Shown here piece after piece: positions 35,836 to 43,527 of a stretch of 64,000 nucleotides of DNA. The notes below the pieces were generated by a model, which was not told the origin of the DNA, did not search any database, and worked only from the letters and a program-made list of their open reading frames with translations. The stretch is from Paludibaculum sp. (GTDB lineage: Bacteria > Acidobacteriota > Terriglobia > Bryobacterales > Bryobacteraceae). Made by a program: the position numbers and the translations under genes. Within the stretch, counting starts at the first letter, position 1. Each line of letters starts with the position of its first letter. The DNA lies in contig JARKQJ010000152.1 of the NCBI GenBank assembly GCA_029973955.1, positions 106,906 to 170,905 on the forward strand, given 5' to 3'.

Positions 35836-36330
35836 ATGCCTGATCAGAACGAGATTCAAGATTTGCTGGAACGCTTCCGCCGCGGCGCGGAGTTGATCGC
35901 CGTGGTCACGACGGGCGCGGCCGGCGCTGAACTGGACTACTGCCCTGCCCCGGGCAAGTGGACGGTGCGGCAGATCGTGTGCCATCTGGCCGATTCCGAG
36001 ATCGTCGGGCGGGACCGGCTGTCGCGTGTGATCGCCGAAGAGAACCCCACGATCATCGGCTTCGACCAGGATGCCTGGGCCGAGAAGCTGGACTACCGCA
36101 AGCGCAAGTTTTCCCAGGCTTTGGAGACGTTCCGGCGCATCCGGGGCGAGAACTACGAACTGCTCAAAGACCAGCCCGAAACGGCCTGGCCGCGGATTGG
36201 AACGCACAACGAGCGCGGCCCGCTGACGCTCAAGGACCTGCTGCGCATCTATGCCGATCACGCCGAAGGGCACGCCCGCCAGATTCGCGCCGCGCGCGAC
36301 GCCTACAAGGCCAGCAAAGCCTCGGCCTGA
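35836..36330 (+). CDS. DinB/YfiT-family protein
   Basis: The 164-residue protein is a four-helix DinB/YfiT-like metalloprotein. The metal-binding histidines are in VCHLADSE near residue 50 and ADHAEGHARQI near residue 148. The PGKWTVRQIV segment is family-typical. Members include damage-inducible proteins and thiol-dependent S-transferases; the substrate is unknown. Placement 47 bases after lexA hints at damage-linked expression. TAAACT at 35818-35823 could be its own -10. Confidence 0.88.
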   Translation: MPDQNEIQDLLERFRRGAELIAVVTTGAAGAELDYCPAPGKWTVRQIVCHLADSEIVGRDRLSRVIAEENPTIIGFDQDAWAEKLDYRKRKFSQALETFRRIRGENYELLKDQPETAWPRIGTHNERGPLTLKDLLRIYADHAEGHARQIRAARDAYKASKASA

Positions 36331-36399
36331 AATCCGCTTTCAGCTTGCGCCGCAGGGCGGCGTTTGATAAACAGGGACTCACACCCCTAGCGACGCACC

Positions 36400-37209
36400 A
36401 TGTTCTCTCTATACGTCGAATGCGGCGAGCAGGAGGCAGAGTTCCTCTCTGCCGAGTTGTGGGAGGAGGGCGCCACAGGTGTGCAGGAAGACTCGCTGCC
36501 CGGCGAGCGCTGCCTGCTGCGGGCGTGGTTTGAAGACCCAAACGGCCTGGCGGAGCGCTTCTCGGAGTACCAGCCGCGCATCGAAGCCGAACCGGAGATC
36601 GACTGGGAGGCCGCCTGCCGGCAGGCCTGGCAGCCGTTCGACGTGGGCGCGCGGCTGCGCCTGGCGCCGGAGTGGGACGAGAACCCGACGCCGCGCGGAC
36701 GCCTGCGGCTGACCATTCACCCCGGCCAGGCGCTGGGCTCCGGCGCGCATCCGGCCACGCAGCTTTGCCTGGCGGCGCTGGAAGAGCATCTGCAGCCGGG
36801 AGACACGGTGCTGGATGTGGGCACCGGGTCGGGCATCCTGACTTCGGCCGCGGTGCTGCTGGGGGCGGGGCGCGCCGTCGGCTGCGACATCGAGTTCCAT
36901 TCGGTGCAAATCGCCAGGTCGAACCTCATCAGCGACGGCGTGCCGCCGCTGCTTTTCGCGGGCTCGACGCGGGCCGTCCGCAGCGGGTGTGTGGATACGC
37001 TGGTGGCGAACATCAACGCCGTGACGCACGAGGCCATGGCCCACGAATATGCGCGCATCTGCCGGCGCACGCTGGTGGTCTCCGGATTCCCCGATCGCGG
37101 GGCCGCGCGCGTGAAGGCCGCGCTCGAACAAGCCGGCTTCGCGCTCAGCGCCACGCTGACTGACCACGAATGGGTGTGCCTGGTCCTATGCAAAGAAGAT
37201 CGTTCCTGA
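36400..37209 (+). CDS. prmA: Ribosomal protein L11 methyltransferase PrmA-like
   Basis: The 269-residue protein has the PrmA layout. An N-terminal substrate-recruiting domain is followed by the SAM domain with PGQALGSGAHPATQLCL (family GTGxHxTT analogue), LDVGTGSGILTSAAVLLGA as motif I, and VGCDIEFHSVQIARSN as motif II. The catalytic-type tetrapeptide appears as LVANINAV. It would methylate ribosomal protein L11 in the cytosol, though related enzymes with other targets cannot be ruled out. It overlaps the next gene by 22 bases. Confidence 0.88.
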   Translation: MFSLYVECGEQEAEFLSAELWEEGATGVQEDSLPGERCLLRAWFEDPNGLAERFSEYQPRIEAEPEIDWEAACRQAWQPFDVGARLRLAPEWDENPTPRGRLRLTIHPGQALGSGAHPATQLCLAALEEHLQPGDTVLDVGTGSGILTSAAVLLGAGRAVGCDIEFHSVQIARSNLISDGVPPLLFAGSTRAVRSGCVDTLVANINAVTHEAMAHEYARICRRTLVVSGFPDRGAARVKAALEQAGFALSATLTDHEWVCLVLCKEDRS

Positions 37210-38438
37210 CCGCTCTGCCGGCCCTCTCCGCCTACGCAGCCCCGCCCAAGCCGCATCGCATCACGGCCGTGGAACTGGTGCGTCTGCGCGGCCGGCGGAT
37301 GGCCACACCAGGCGTGGACAACCAGTTCCAGGTGCAGGCGGCGCACATCTACGATGCGCAGCGGCCCAAGCCGTATCGCGACAATCCGCAGCCGGCCAGG
37401 GACGTGCCGGCGAGCGCCATCTACCTGACCATCAAAACGGACCAGGGTTCGGAGGGCCTCTACGGCCCGGTGGACGGCGAAGCCGCGGCGGTGATCGCGG
37501 CCCAGATGAAGCCGCTGCTGATGGGCAAAGACGCGCTGGCGATCGAGACGGTGTGGGATCAGCTCTACCGCGCGAACCGCCACTTCCGCGCGTCGCATCC
37601 GATGATGGCGATCTCGGCCATCGACAACTGCCTGTGGGACCTGCGCGGGCGGGTCTACAACGCGCCGGTCTACCGCCTGCTGGGTGGGCCGACCAGAGAG
37701 AGCGTGGAAGCCTACGGATCGTGCCTGGGCTTTTCGGTAGAGTTGCCGGCGGCGGCAAAGAAGGCCGCCGAGCTGAAGCAGCAGGGCTTCCGGCACCAGA
37801 AGTGGTTCATGGCCTGGGGACCGGGCGACGGGCCGGATGGAATCAGGAAATCAGTGGACATGGTGAAGGTATTGCGTGACGCGGTGGGCGACGACGTGCA
37901 CCTGATGTTCGATGCCTACATGGGCTGGTCTCTCGACTTCGCCGTGGCGTGGGCGAAGCAAGCAGAGAAGTTCAATCCACGCTGGATTGAAGAGGCGTTT
38001 CCGCCGGACAAGCTGGAGGCGTTCGCGGCGCTGCGGCGCGCGACTTCCATCCCCGTGGCGACGGGCGAGCACTTCTACGGCCGTTGGGAGGCGAAACGAT
38101 TCCTGGAAGCGCAGGCGATCACGGTGGTGCAGGCCGACCCGGAGTGGTGCGGCGGCGTGAGCGAACTGGTGAAGATCTGCCACATCGCCTCCACCTACGA
38201 TGCGCAGGTGATTCCGCACGGCCACTCGCTGCACGCGGCGCTGCACGTGGTGGCGGCGCAGTCGCCGGGGACGTGCCCGCTGGTGGAGTACCTGATTGCG
38301 AAGATGCGCAGCTACTACCATTTCGAGAAGCGGCCGCTGGCGCCGGTGGACGGCCGGTTTGCGCTGCCGGAGGGGCCGGGCTTCGGCATCGAGATCGACG
38401 AGGCGAGGGTGGAGAAGCGGGAGGCGTTCGCGGCATGA
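37188..38438 (+). CDS. Enolase-superfamily sugar-acid dehydratase, rhamnonate dehydratase-like
   Basis: The product of about 416 residues is a mandelate-racemase/muconate-lactonizing-type enzyme with a weak N-terminal leader (RRSFLTALPALSAYA). The capping domain is followed by a barrel with QKWFMAWGPGDGPDG, then metal ligands in LMFDAYMGW, WIEEAFPP and VATGEHFYGRW, and a catalytic His in VIPHGHSLHAA. These resemble L-rhamnonate dehydratase by my reading. The substrate remains a guess. The ATG at 37188 lies inside the prmA tail, and the following SDR gene overlaps by four bases. Confidence 0.8.
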   Translation: MQRRSFLTALPALSAYAAPPKPHRITAVELVRLRGRRMATPGVDNQFQVQAAHIYDAQRPKPYRDNPQPARDVPASAIYLTIKTDQGSEGLYGPVDGEAAAVIAAQMKPLLMGKDALAIETVWDQLYRANRHFRASHPMMAISAIDNCLWDLRGRVYNAPVYRLLGGPTRESVEAYGSCLGFSVELPAAAKKAAELKQQGFRHQKWFMAWGPGDGPDGIRKSVDMVKVLRDAVGDDVHLMFDAYMGWSLDFAVAWAKQAEKFNPRWIEEAFPPDKLEAFAALRRATSIPVATGEHFYGRWEAKRFLEAQAITVVQADPEWCGGVSELVKICHIASTYDAQVIPHGHSLHAALHVVAAQSPGTCPLVEYLIAKMRSYYHFEKRPLAPVDGRFALPEGPGFGIEIDEARVEKREAFAA

Positions 38439-39223
38439 TTGCAGTGGTGACGGGCGCTTCACGCGGCGTGGGCCGCGGCATCGCGCTGGCGCTGGGGGAG
38501 GCGGGCGCGAAGGTGTTTCTCACCGGGCGCACGGAAGCGGCGCTGGAGTCGGCGGCGGAGGAGATCCGCCAGCGCGGCGGCGAGGCGGTGCCGTGCGTTT
38601 GCGACCATACCGACGACGCGCAGGTGGAGGCGGTGTTTGCGCGGATCGGCCGGTTGGATCTGCTCGTGAACAACGTGTGGGGCGGCTATGAAAATCATCC
38701 GGACGGGCTGGGCATGGAGCCGTTCTGGAAACAGCCGCTGGATGACTGGGATGGGATGTTCACGCGCGGGCTGCGGGCGCACATGGCGGCGTCGCGGCTG
38801 GCGATACCGAAGATGATCGGGGGCCGGCGCGGGCTGATCGTCAACACCATTGCGTGGCTGGGCGGGAAGTATCTGCGGCACCTCTACTACGACTTGTCGA
38901 AGCAGGCGTGCGTGCGGCTGGCTTATGCGCTGTCGCTGGAGCTGAAGCCGCATGGCGTGGCGGCGGTGGCGCTGGCGCCGGGCTTCGTGCGCACGGAGGC
39001 GGTGATGGCGGCGCACGCGCGGCACCCGTTCGATCTTTCGGCGACCGAGTCGCCAGAGTATGTAGGGCGGGCCGTGGTGCACCTGGCCGAGGACCCCGAG
39101 GTGCTGCGCTTCAGCGGGCAGGTGTTGACGGCCGGCCAACTGGCGCGCGAGTACGGCTTCACGGATGTGGACGGCAGGCAGCCGGCGACGTTCGAGATGC
39201 CGGAAGGGTATGCCTTGGATTGA
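38435..39223 (+). CDS. Short-chain dehydrogenase, DHRS1-like, unusual active site
   Basis: The 262-residue protein is an SDR with the nucleotide site VTGASRGVGRGIALALGEAG, then NNVWGG (NNAG equivalent). The Tyr-x3-Lys pair is in YYDLSKQA. The position 13 residues before the Tyr, usually Ser, reads Ile in VNTIAWLGG, so the standard Ser is missing and Thr or another residue must substitute. The layout with FWKQPLDDWDGMF resembles DHRS1-type SDRs. Coupled by ATGA to the enolase-superfamily gene, it may act on the same sugar-derived pathway. Confidence 0.85.
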   Translation: MIAVVTGASRGVGRGIALALGEAGAKVFLTGRTEAALESAAEEIRQRGGEAVPCVCDHTDDAQVEAVFARIGRLDLLVNNVWGGYENHPDGLGMEPFWKQPLDDWDGMFTRGLRAHMAASRLAIPKMIGGRRGLIVNTIAWLGGKYLRHLYYDLSKQACVRLAYALSLELKPHGVAAVALAPGFVRTEAVMAAHARHPFDLSATESPEYVGRAVVHLAEDPEVLRFSGQVLTAGQLAREYGFTDVDGRQPATFEMPEGYALD

Positions 39224-39310
39224 TGCGGCCGCCGCACACTCGCGCGAGGACACCGGAAGCCGGTCCGCTGCTAAACTGGGTTGTTCCCTGTCCGGGTCTC
39301 CCGCCGATGC

Positions 39311-40855
39311 ATGAGTTCAATTACTGAGCCGAACACCCTGAGCGCAGGCCTTTTCACGCGCCTCAAACCGCTGGCGTGGGGCCCGGTGCTGGGCGCGGCG
39401 TTGTACTTCGTCATCGCATTCGCCGCGGTCGCCCATCACGAACTGTGGCGGGATGAGATGCAGTCCTGGCTGATCGCGCGCGAGAGCGGATCGGTGGCGG
39501 AACTACTGAAGAACTATCGCTATGAAGGGCACCCGGGTGTCTGGTTCTTCCTGCTCTATGCGGTCACGCGATGCGCCGCCTCTCCGTTCTGGATGCAGAT
39601 GCTGAACCTGGCGATCGCCACGGGCAGCGCGTATCTCATCCTGTCTCGGGCGCCGTTCCGCCTGCTGCACAGGATTCTGCTGTGCGCCTCCTACTTCGTG
39701 TTTTATGAGTATGGGACGATCAGCAGGAACTACGGAGCCGGGGTCTTTCTGCTGCTGCTGTACTGCGCCGTAACTGCGTCCCGGCAGGCCCGCTGGTGGG
39801 TGGCGGCGGGCACTCTGGCTTTGCTCGCCAACACGTCGGTTTTCGGAACGATACTGGCGCTCTCCCTGACGGCTGGAACCTTGGTGTTGCCATTCATCGC
39901 GGGGAAACGCGAGGAGGAGCGTCCGGGCTGGAGCGGCCGGGAAGTGGCACTGGGCGCAGGCCTGGTGATCGCCGCCTGCCTGCTGGCTGCGCTGCAGATG
40001 AATCCGCCACCGGATGCCGGCTTTGCGGAAAAGTGGCGCCTGGACCTCGATCCGATGAGAGTGGCGATGACAGCCGCGGGCGCATGGGTCGCTCATCTCC
40101 CACTCCCCGCATCCACCGATCACTTCTGGAATACGAACCTGGTGAGTGACTCTCTGCGGGCAAGATGGCTGCTTCCGGCGAGCGTAGTGCTGCTGGCGTT
40201 CCTCGGCTACTGCCTGGCACGCAGCAGGTCCGCGTTTGTCACATACTGCCTGGCGACAGGCGGCACTCTGGTTTTCATCTATCTGCGACTGGTTCCCTAT
40301 GCCCGGCATTTCGGCCACCTCTTCCTGGCCTTCGTCGCCTGCCTGTGGCTGGCGCGCCTGGAAGAGAACCGGGGCACGCGCGAAGGCGGACGGCGATTCC
40401 TGCGGATGCGGGAGGTGGCGGTGACCGGAATCCTCGTCGCCCAGTGCGCCGGCAGCGTGATAGCGGCGGCGGCGGATTGGAAACTGCCGTTCTCCCAGGC
40501 GAAGGCCACGGCTGAGTTCATCCGGCATTCGGCGCGGCCCGGGGTCCTGCTGGTAGGGCACGTCGACAACGTCGTGACCGGGGTTTCGGGCTATCTGGGC
40601 CAGCGGATCTTCTTCCTGACCACCGGCGCGCCGGGCTCCTACAAGGTCTGGCGCCACATTGAGAAGGCCCCCACGCCGTTGACGCTGTTCGAGGATGCGA
40701 GGCGCCTCGCCACGCAGCGGCAGCAGGAAATTCTGCTCATCTCGAACTGGAAGCTGCCACCCGGAGCGGGCGCGCCACCCGCACTGGCGGCGTTTGAGGG
40801 AAGCATCGTGGCGGACGAAAATTTCTACCTCTACACGGTGGAACCCAAGCCATAA
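39311..40855 (+). CDS. GT-C glycosyltransferase, membrane
   Basis: The 514-residue integral membrane protein has about nine to eleven helices. It carries a GT-C/ArnT-PMT-like N-terminal loop with HHELWRDEMQSWLIA; the acidic pair is the probable catalytic site. Helices near ALYFVIAFAAVA, ILLCASYFVFYEYG and VFLLLLYCAVTA follow. It would use a polyprenyl-phosphate sugar donor, acting on the periplasmic face. The C-terminal part is soluble. It opens the surface-glycan region. TAAACT at 39272-39277 may be its -10. Confidence 0.8.
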   Translation: MSSITEPNTLSAGLFTRLKPLAWGPVLGAALYFVIAFAAVAHHELWRDEMQSWLIARESGSVAELLKNYRYEGHPGVWFFLLYAVTRCAASPFWMQMLNLAIATGSAYLILSRAPFRLLHRILLCASYFVFYEYGTISRNYGAGVFLLLLYCAVTASRQARWWVAAGTLALLANTSVFGTILALSLTAGTLVLPFIAGKREEERPGWSGREVALGAGLVIAACLLAALQMNPPPDAGFAEKWRLDLDPMRVAMTAAGAWVAHLPLPASTDHFWNTNLVSDSLRARWLLPASVVLLAFLGYCLARSRSAFVTYCLATGGTLVFIYLRLVPYARHFGHLFLAFVACLWLARLEENRGTREGGRRFLRMREVAVTGILVAQCAGSVIAAAADWKLPFSQAKATAEFIRHSARPGVLLVGHVDNVVTGVSGYLGQRIFFLTTGAPGSYKVWRHIEKAPTPLTLFEDARRLATQRQQEILLISNWKLPPGAGAPPALAAFEGSIVADENFYLYTVEPKP

Positions 40856-41054
40856 CGCGCGCGCCGCGGACGCCCGCCGCGCCGGCGCAGCGCCCTGCCG
40901 ACAGAGCCAGTCACAGCTCTGTGAAAAGAATCATTTTCTTTGTTTTCAGAGACTCAGGGCAGTTCTCCTCCTGAGAATGATGGCTCGTCGTGTGCTCGTT
41001 ACCGGGCGCGGTATTGCGTAACAACGCGAACGCGGCGCTCGAAAGGAGCGAGAA

Positions 41055-42479
41055 ATGAACGAGAAGAGGTGCATCGGCGTGCTGCCGGTGCTGGCAGCCG
41101 CTTCGATGTTGGCGATGGGACAGACCAGCGTCACAATTCCCGGTCAGACGAGGGGCGGGGACTTCGGGGGGCAGAGCTTCACGCGTCCGGCGCGGACGGT
41201 GAATTCGTTGCCCGCCGGTTGCACGAGCGGAGAAGTGGTGGCGTTGACTTCGGGGGCCGTGGGCCTGTACTACTGCACGCCCGCAGGGACGTGGAGCGCC
41301 GTGGTTGCGCACGCTCACGCCTTGACGGAGTTGAGCGGCGTGAGCGGGAAGCAAGGCAGCGGAACGCAACTGCAGGCGTTCGGCGGCGGGAGTGTCAGCG
41401 GCGGAGATTGCGCTGAATTCGACGCAGCCGGCAATGTTGTTTCGGCGCATGCGCCGTGCGCGAAGAACACGGCGAATTACAGCCAGTCCTTTTCAGGCCA
41501 GACGAACGTAATCCTGAATCACAATCTGGGGCTGATGAACGTGTTGGTGGGCTGTTTCGACGCGGCGGACGAAACAGTGATCCCGGATTCGATGCGGATT
41601 GTCAGCGCGAATCAGGTGGCGGTGACATTCAGCTCGCCACAGAGCGGGCGGTGCGTGGCGAACGCGACAGGCGGAGGCAGCGGCGTCTCTGGCGCCGGCG
41701 CGGTGAGTTCGGTGTTCGGACGCACAGGCACGGTGACGGCGGCAACGGGCGATTACTCGTTCACTCAACTGAGCGGAACTCTGGCGTTGAGCCAGATTGC
41801 GAACACGGCGCTGCGCGGCACGGGAACCAAGCTCCAGCTCTTCAGCGGAACTTCAGCGACGAACGATTGCGCGAAGTTCGACGGCAGCGGAAACCTGGTC
41901 TCGGCGGGCGCTCCGTGCGGTTCGGGATCCGGCGCGGTCACGAGCGTATTCGGTCGGACCGGCGCGGTAACGGCAGCCACGGGGGACTACAGCTTCGCGC
42001 AGGTATCGGGGACGGCGGGGCTGGCGCAGGGCGGGACGAATCAGACGGCCTGGACGGCGGGCCGGTGCGTCCAGGTTTCGCAGGACGGCGTGCGGCTGGA
42101 GAGCGCCACGTCGGGGTGCGGTAGCGGCGGATCCGGGACGATAGTCACGGGCCTGGGCCTGACGGGCGACGGGAGCGCCGGGGCGCCATTGCGGGTGGAT
42201 CAGAACAGCGGGCTCGCGTCACAGTTCGCCGTCACGGCGAGCCTGGATTTCGGATCGGTGCCGGCACAGGACTGTGTCGAGAGAAACATCACGCAAAACG
42301 GAGTCACGGCGGCGGACACGATGGTACCCGGGTGGCCGATGGTATTGCCGGCGAAGCTGACTGGAGTAATGTTCGGGGCTCCGAACATGGTGGTGGTGAG
42401 GCTGTGCAACGTGAGCTCAGCCGCGGTTTCCGTGACGGCGGGCCTGGCATATACGGCACGGATCATTCGTTCGTACTAG
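41055..42479 (+). CDS. Secreted phage-tail-fibre-like repeat protein
   Basis: The 474-residue product has a signal peptide (VLPVLAAASMLAMGQ). Low-complexity Gly/Ser/Ala sequence follows with two repeat classes. VFGRTGTVTAATGDYSF and VFGRTGAVTAATGDYSF are near-identical copies of a tail-fibre-like module. GTQLQAFGGGSVSGGDCAEF and GTKLQLFSGTSATNDCAKF form the second class. A two-Cys segment (LPAGCTSGEVV...YYCTPAGTW) also occurs. Such modules occur in phage tail and bacterial adhesin-like proteins. The function is unknown; a fibrous extracellular role is inferred. An AAGGAG site precedes the ATG. The next gene follows after 9 bases. Confidence 0.7.
   Translation: MNEKRCIGVLPVLAAASMLAMGQTSVTIPGQTRGGDFGGQSFTRPARTVNSLPAGCTSGEVVALTSGAVGLYYCTPAGTWSAVVAHAHALTELSGVSGKQGSGTQLQAFGGGSVSGGDCAEFDAAGNVVSAHAPCAKNTANYSQSFSGQTNVILNHNLGLMNVLVGCFDAADETVIPDSMRIVSANQVAVTFSSPQSGRCVANATGGGSGVSGAGAVSSVFGRTGTVTAATGDYSFTQLSGTLALSQIANTALRGTGTKLQLFSGTSATNDCAKFDGSGNLVSAGAPCGSGSGAVTSVFGRTGAVTAATGDYSFAQVSGTAGLAQGGTNQTAWTAGRCVQVSQDGVRLESATSGCGSGGSGTIVTGLGLTGDGSAGAPLRVDQNSGLASQFAVTASLDFGSVPAQDCVERNITQNGVTAADTMVPGWPMVLPAKLTGVMFGAPNMVVVRLCNVSSAAVSVTAGLAYTARIIRSY
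41704..42013 (+). repeat. VFGRTG-type repeat modules in the 41055 gene
   Basis: Two copies, near 41704-41781 and 41939-42013, encode VFGRTGxVTAATGDYSF. Between them lies the copy of the second module. Synonymous divergence is visible between the copies (for example GGACGCACAGGC versus GGTCGGACCGGC). Confidence 0.75.
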
Positions 42480-42488
42480 GAGGAGACG

Positions 42489-43523
42489 ATGAAGACAAGA
42501 ACAGCAATACTGCTCGGGATTCTGAGCGCGAGCCTGATTTGGGGCATGGTGGTGAACGGATCGCTGGATGTGCTCGGCCGGCTGACAGCGGCCTCAGTGG
42601 ATTTCTCTGGGGCCAGCGCCACGTCTCCGAACCAAAGCGGCACAGGGCTGCCGGGAAACTGCACCGTGGCCCAGACGTTTTTCAAGACCGATGCCGCCGC
42701 GGGAGCGAACCTTTACCTTTGCACAGCGGCCAACACGTGGACACAAATATCGCCAGGAGGAAACACAGCTCCGAACGCGGCCGATCCATCCGTTGTGTCG
42801 ATGCACGAGGAGTTTGCCAGCAACGCCAGCGGAGTCAACTCAGGGACGTCCTTTATCGGCTCCGAGGGCTATTGGTACTACTACGGCGGCACACAGCTCT
42901 ACTCGAACTACTCCGCGCAATGGCCAAATATCGGGCAGGTGTACGGCACCACGGCCGCGACGAGCGGCTCAGGAACCTATATCGGGCGGAACAAGAGCCA
43001 AAGCCAGTTCCGGCTGCTGTGGAATTTCGGCGCCGCGGTGGCGTGGCAATCATACTTCGTGTTCCGGCTCAGCTCGACGAGCGCGATCAAGGCGTTCGTT
43101 GGTTTTCAGGGTCAACAGAGCACTGACGCGGCCCTGATCTCGCCGAGCAATTGCGCGGTGGTCAAGTACGACACGAGCGCCGGCGACACGACATTCAAAT
43201 TCATGGGCAACTCCGGCAGTGGGACAGCGTATGCCGACAGCGGCGTGGCGGCTGACACGAACTTCCACGTATTCAAGATCCGCAGCGATGGATCGCTGAA
43301 CAAGAAGCTGTGGCTGTCGTTGGACGGAGGCGCCGAGAAATCGCTCTGCGCCGCCGGGTGCGATATGAACGTGGCTGACACGGACTGGTCCAACGACGCC
43401 TCGTGGAACTACAAGGGTCCGTTCTTCACGGCCACGACGCTGGAAGCCGCGACGAAGTCGATTTACGCCGATTATTGGAGTTTCAATGGAACGGCAGGTT
43501 CCACCGGCGGCAGGAGGAATTAG
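42489..43523 (+). CDS. Secreted protein with LamG-like candidate domain
   Basis: The 344-residue product has an N-terminal hydrophobic leader (ILLGILSASLIWGMVVNGS). A short two-Cys segment follows (LPGNCTVAQTFFKTDAAAG, then LYLCTAANTW). The rest is rich in beta-prone, Tyr/Ser/Asn-containing sequence (GYWYYYGGTQLYSNYSAQW, FVFRLSSTSAIKAFVGFQG, FHVFKIRSDGSLNKKLWLS). This layout resembles lectin/LamG sandwich domains. No catalytic motif is recognised. AGGAGGAGACG gives a strong ribosome site. It is the middle gene of the three-gene secreted operon, 4 bases from the next start. Confidence 0.7.
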   Translation: MKTRTAILLGILSASLIWGMVVNGSLDVLGRLTAASVDFSGASATSPNQSGTGLPGNCTVAQTFFKTDAAAGANLYLCTAANTWTQISPGGNTAPNAADPSVVSMHEEFASNASGVNSGTSFIGSEGYWYYYGGTQLYSNYSAQWPNIGQVYGTTAATSGSGTYIGRNKSQSQFRLLWNFGAAVAWQSYFVFRLSSTSAIKAFVGFQGQQSTDAALISPSNCAVVKYDTSAGDTTFKFMGNSGSGTAYADSGVAADTNFHVFKIRSDGSLNKKLWLSLDGGAEKSLCAAGCDMNVADTDWSNDASWNYKGPFFTATTLEAATKSIYADYWSFNGTAGSTGGRRN

Positions 43524-43527
43524 GCGT

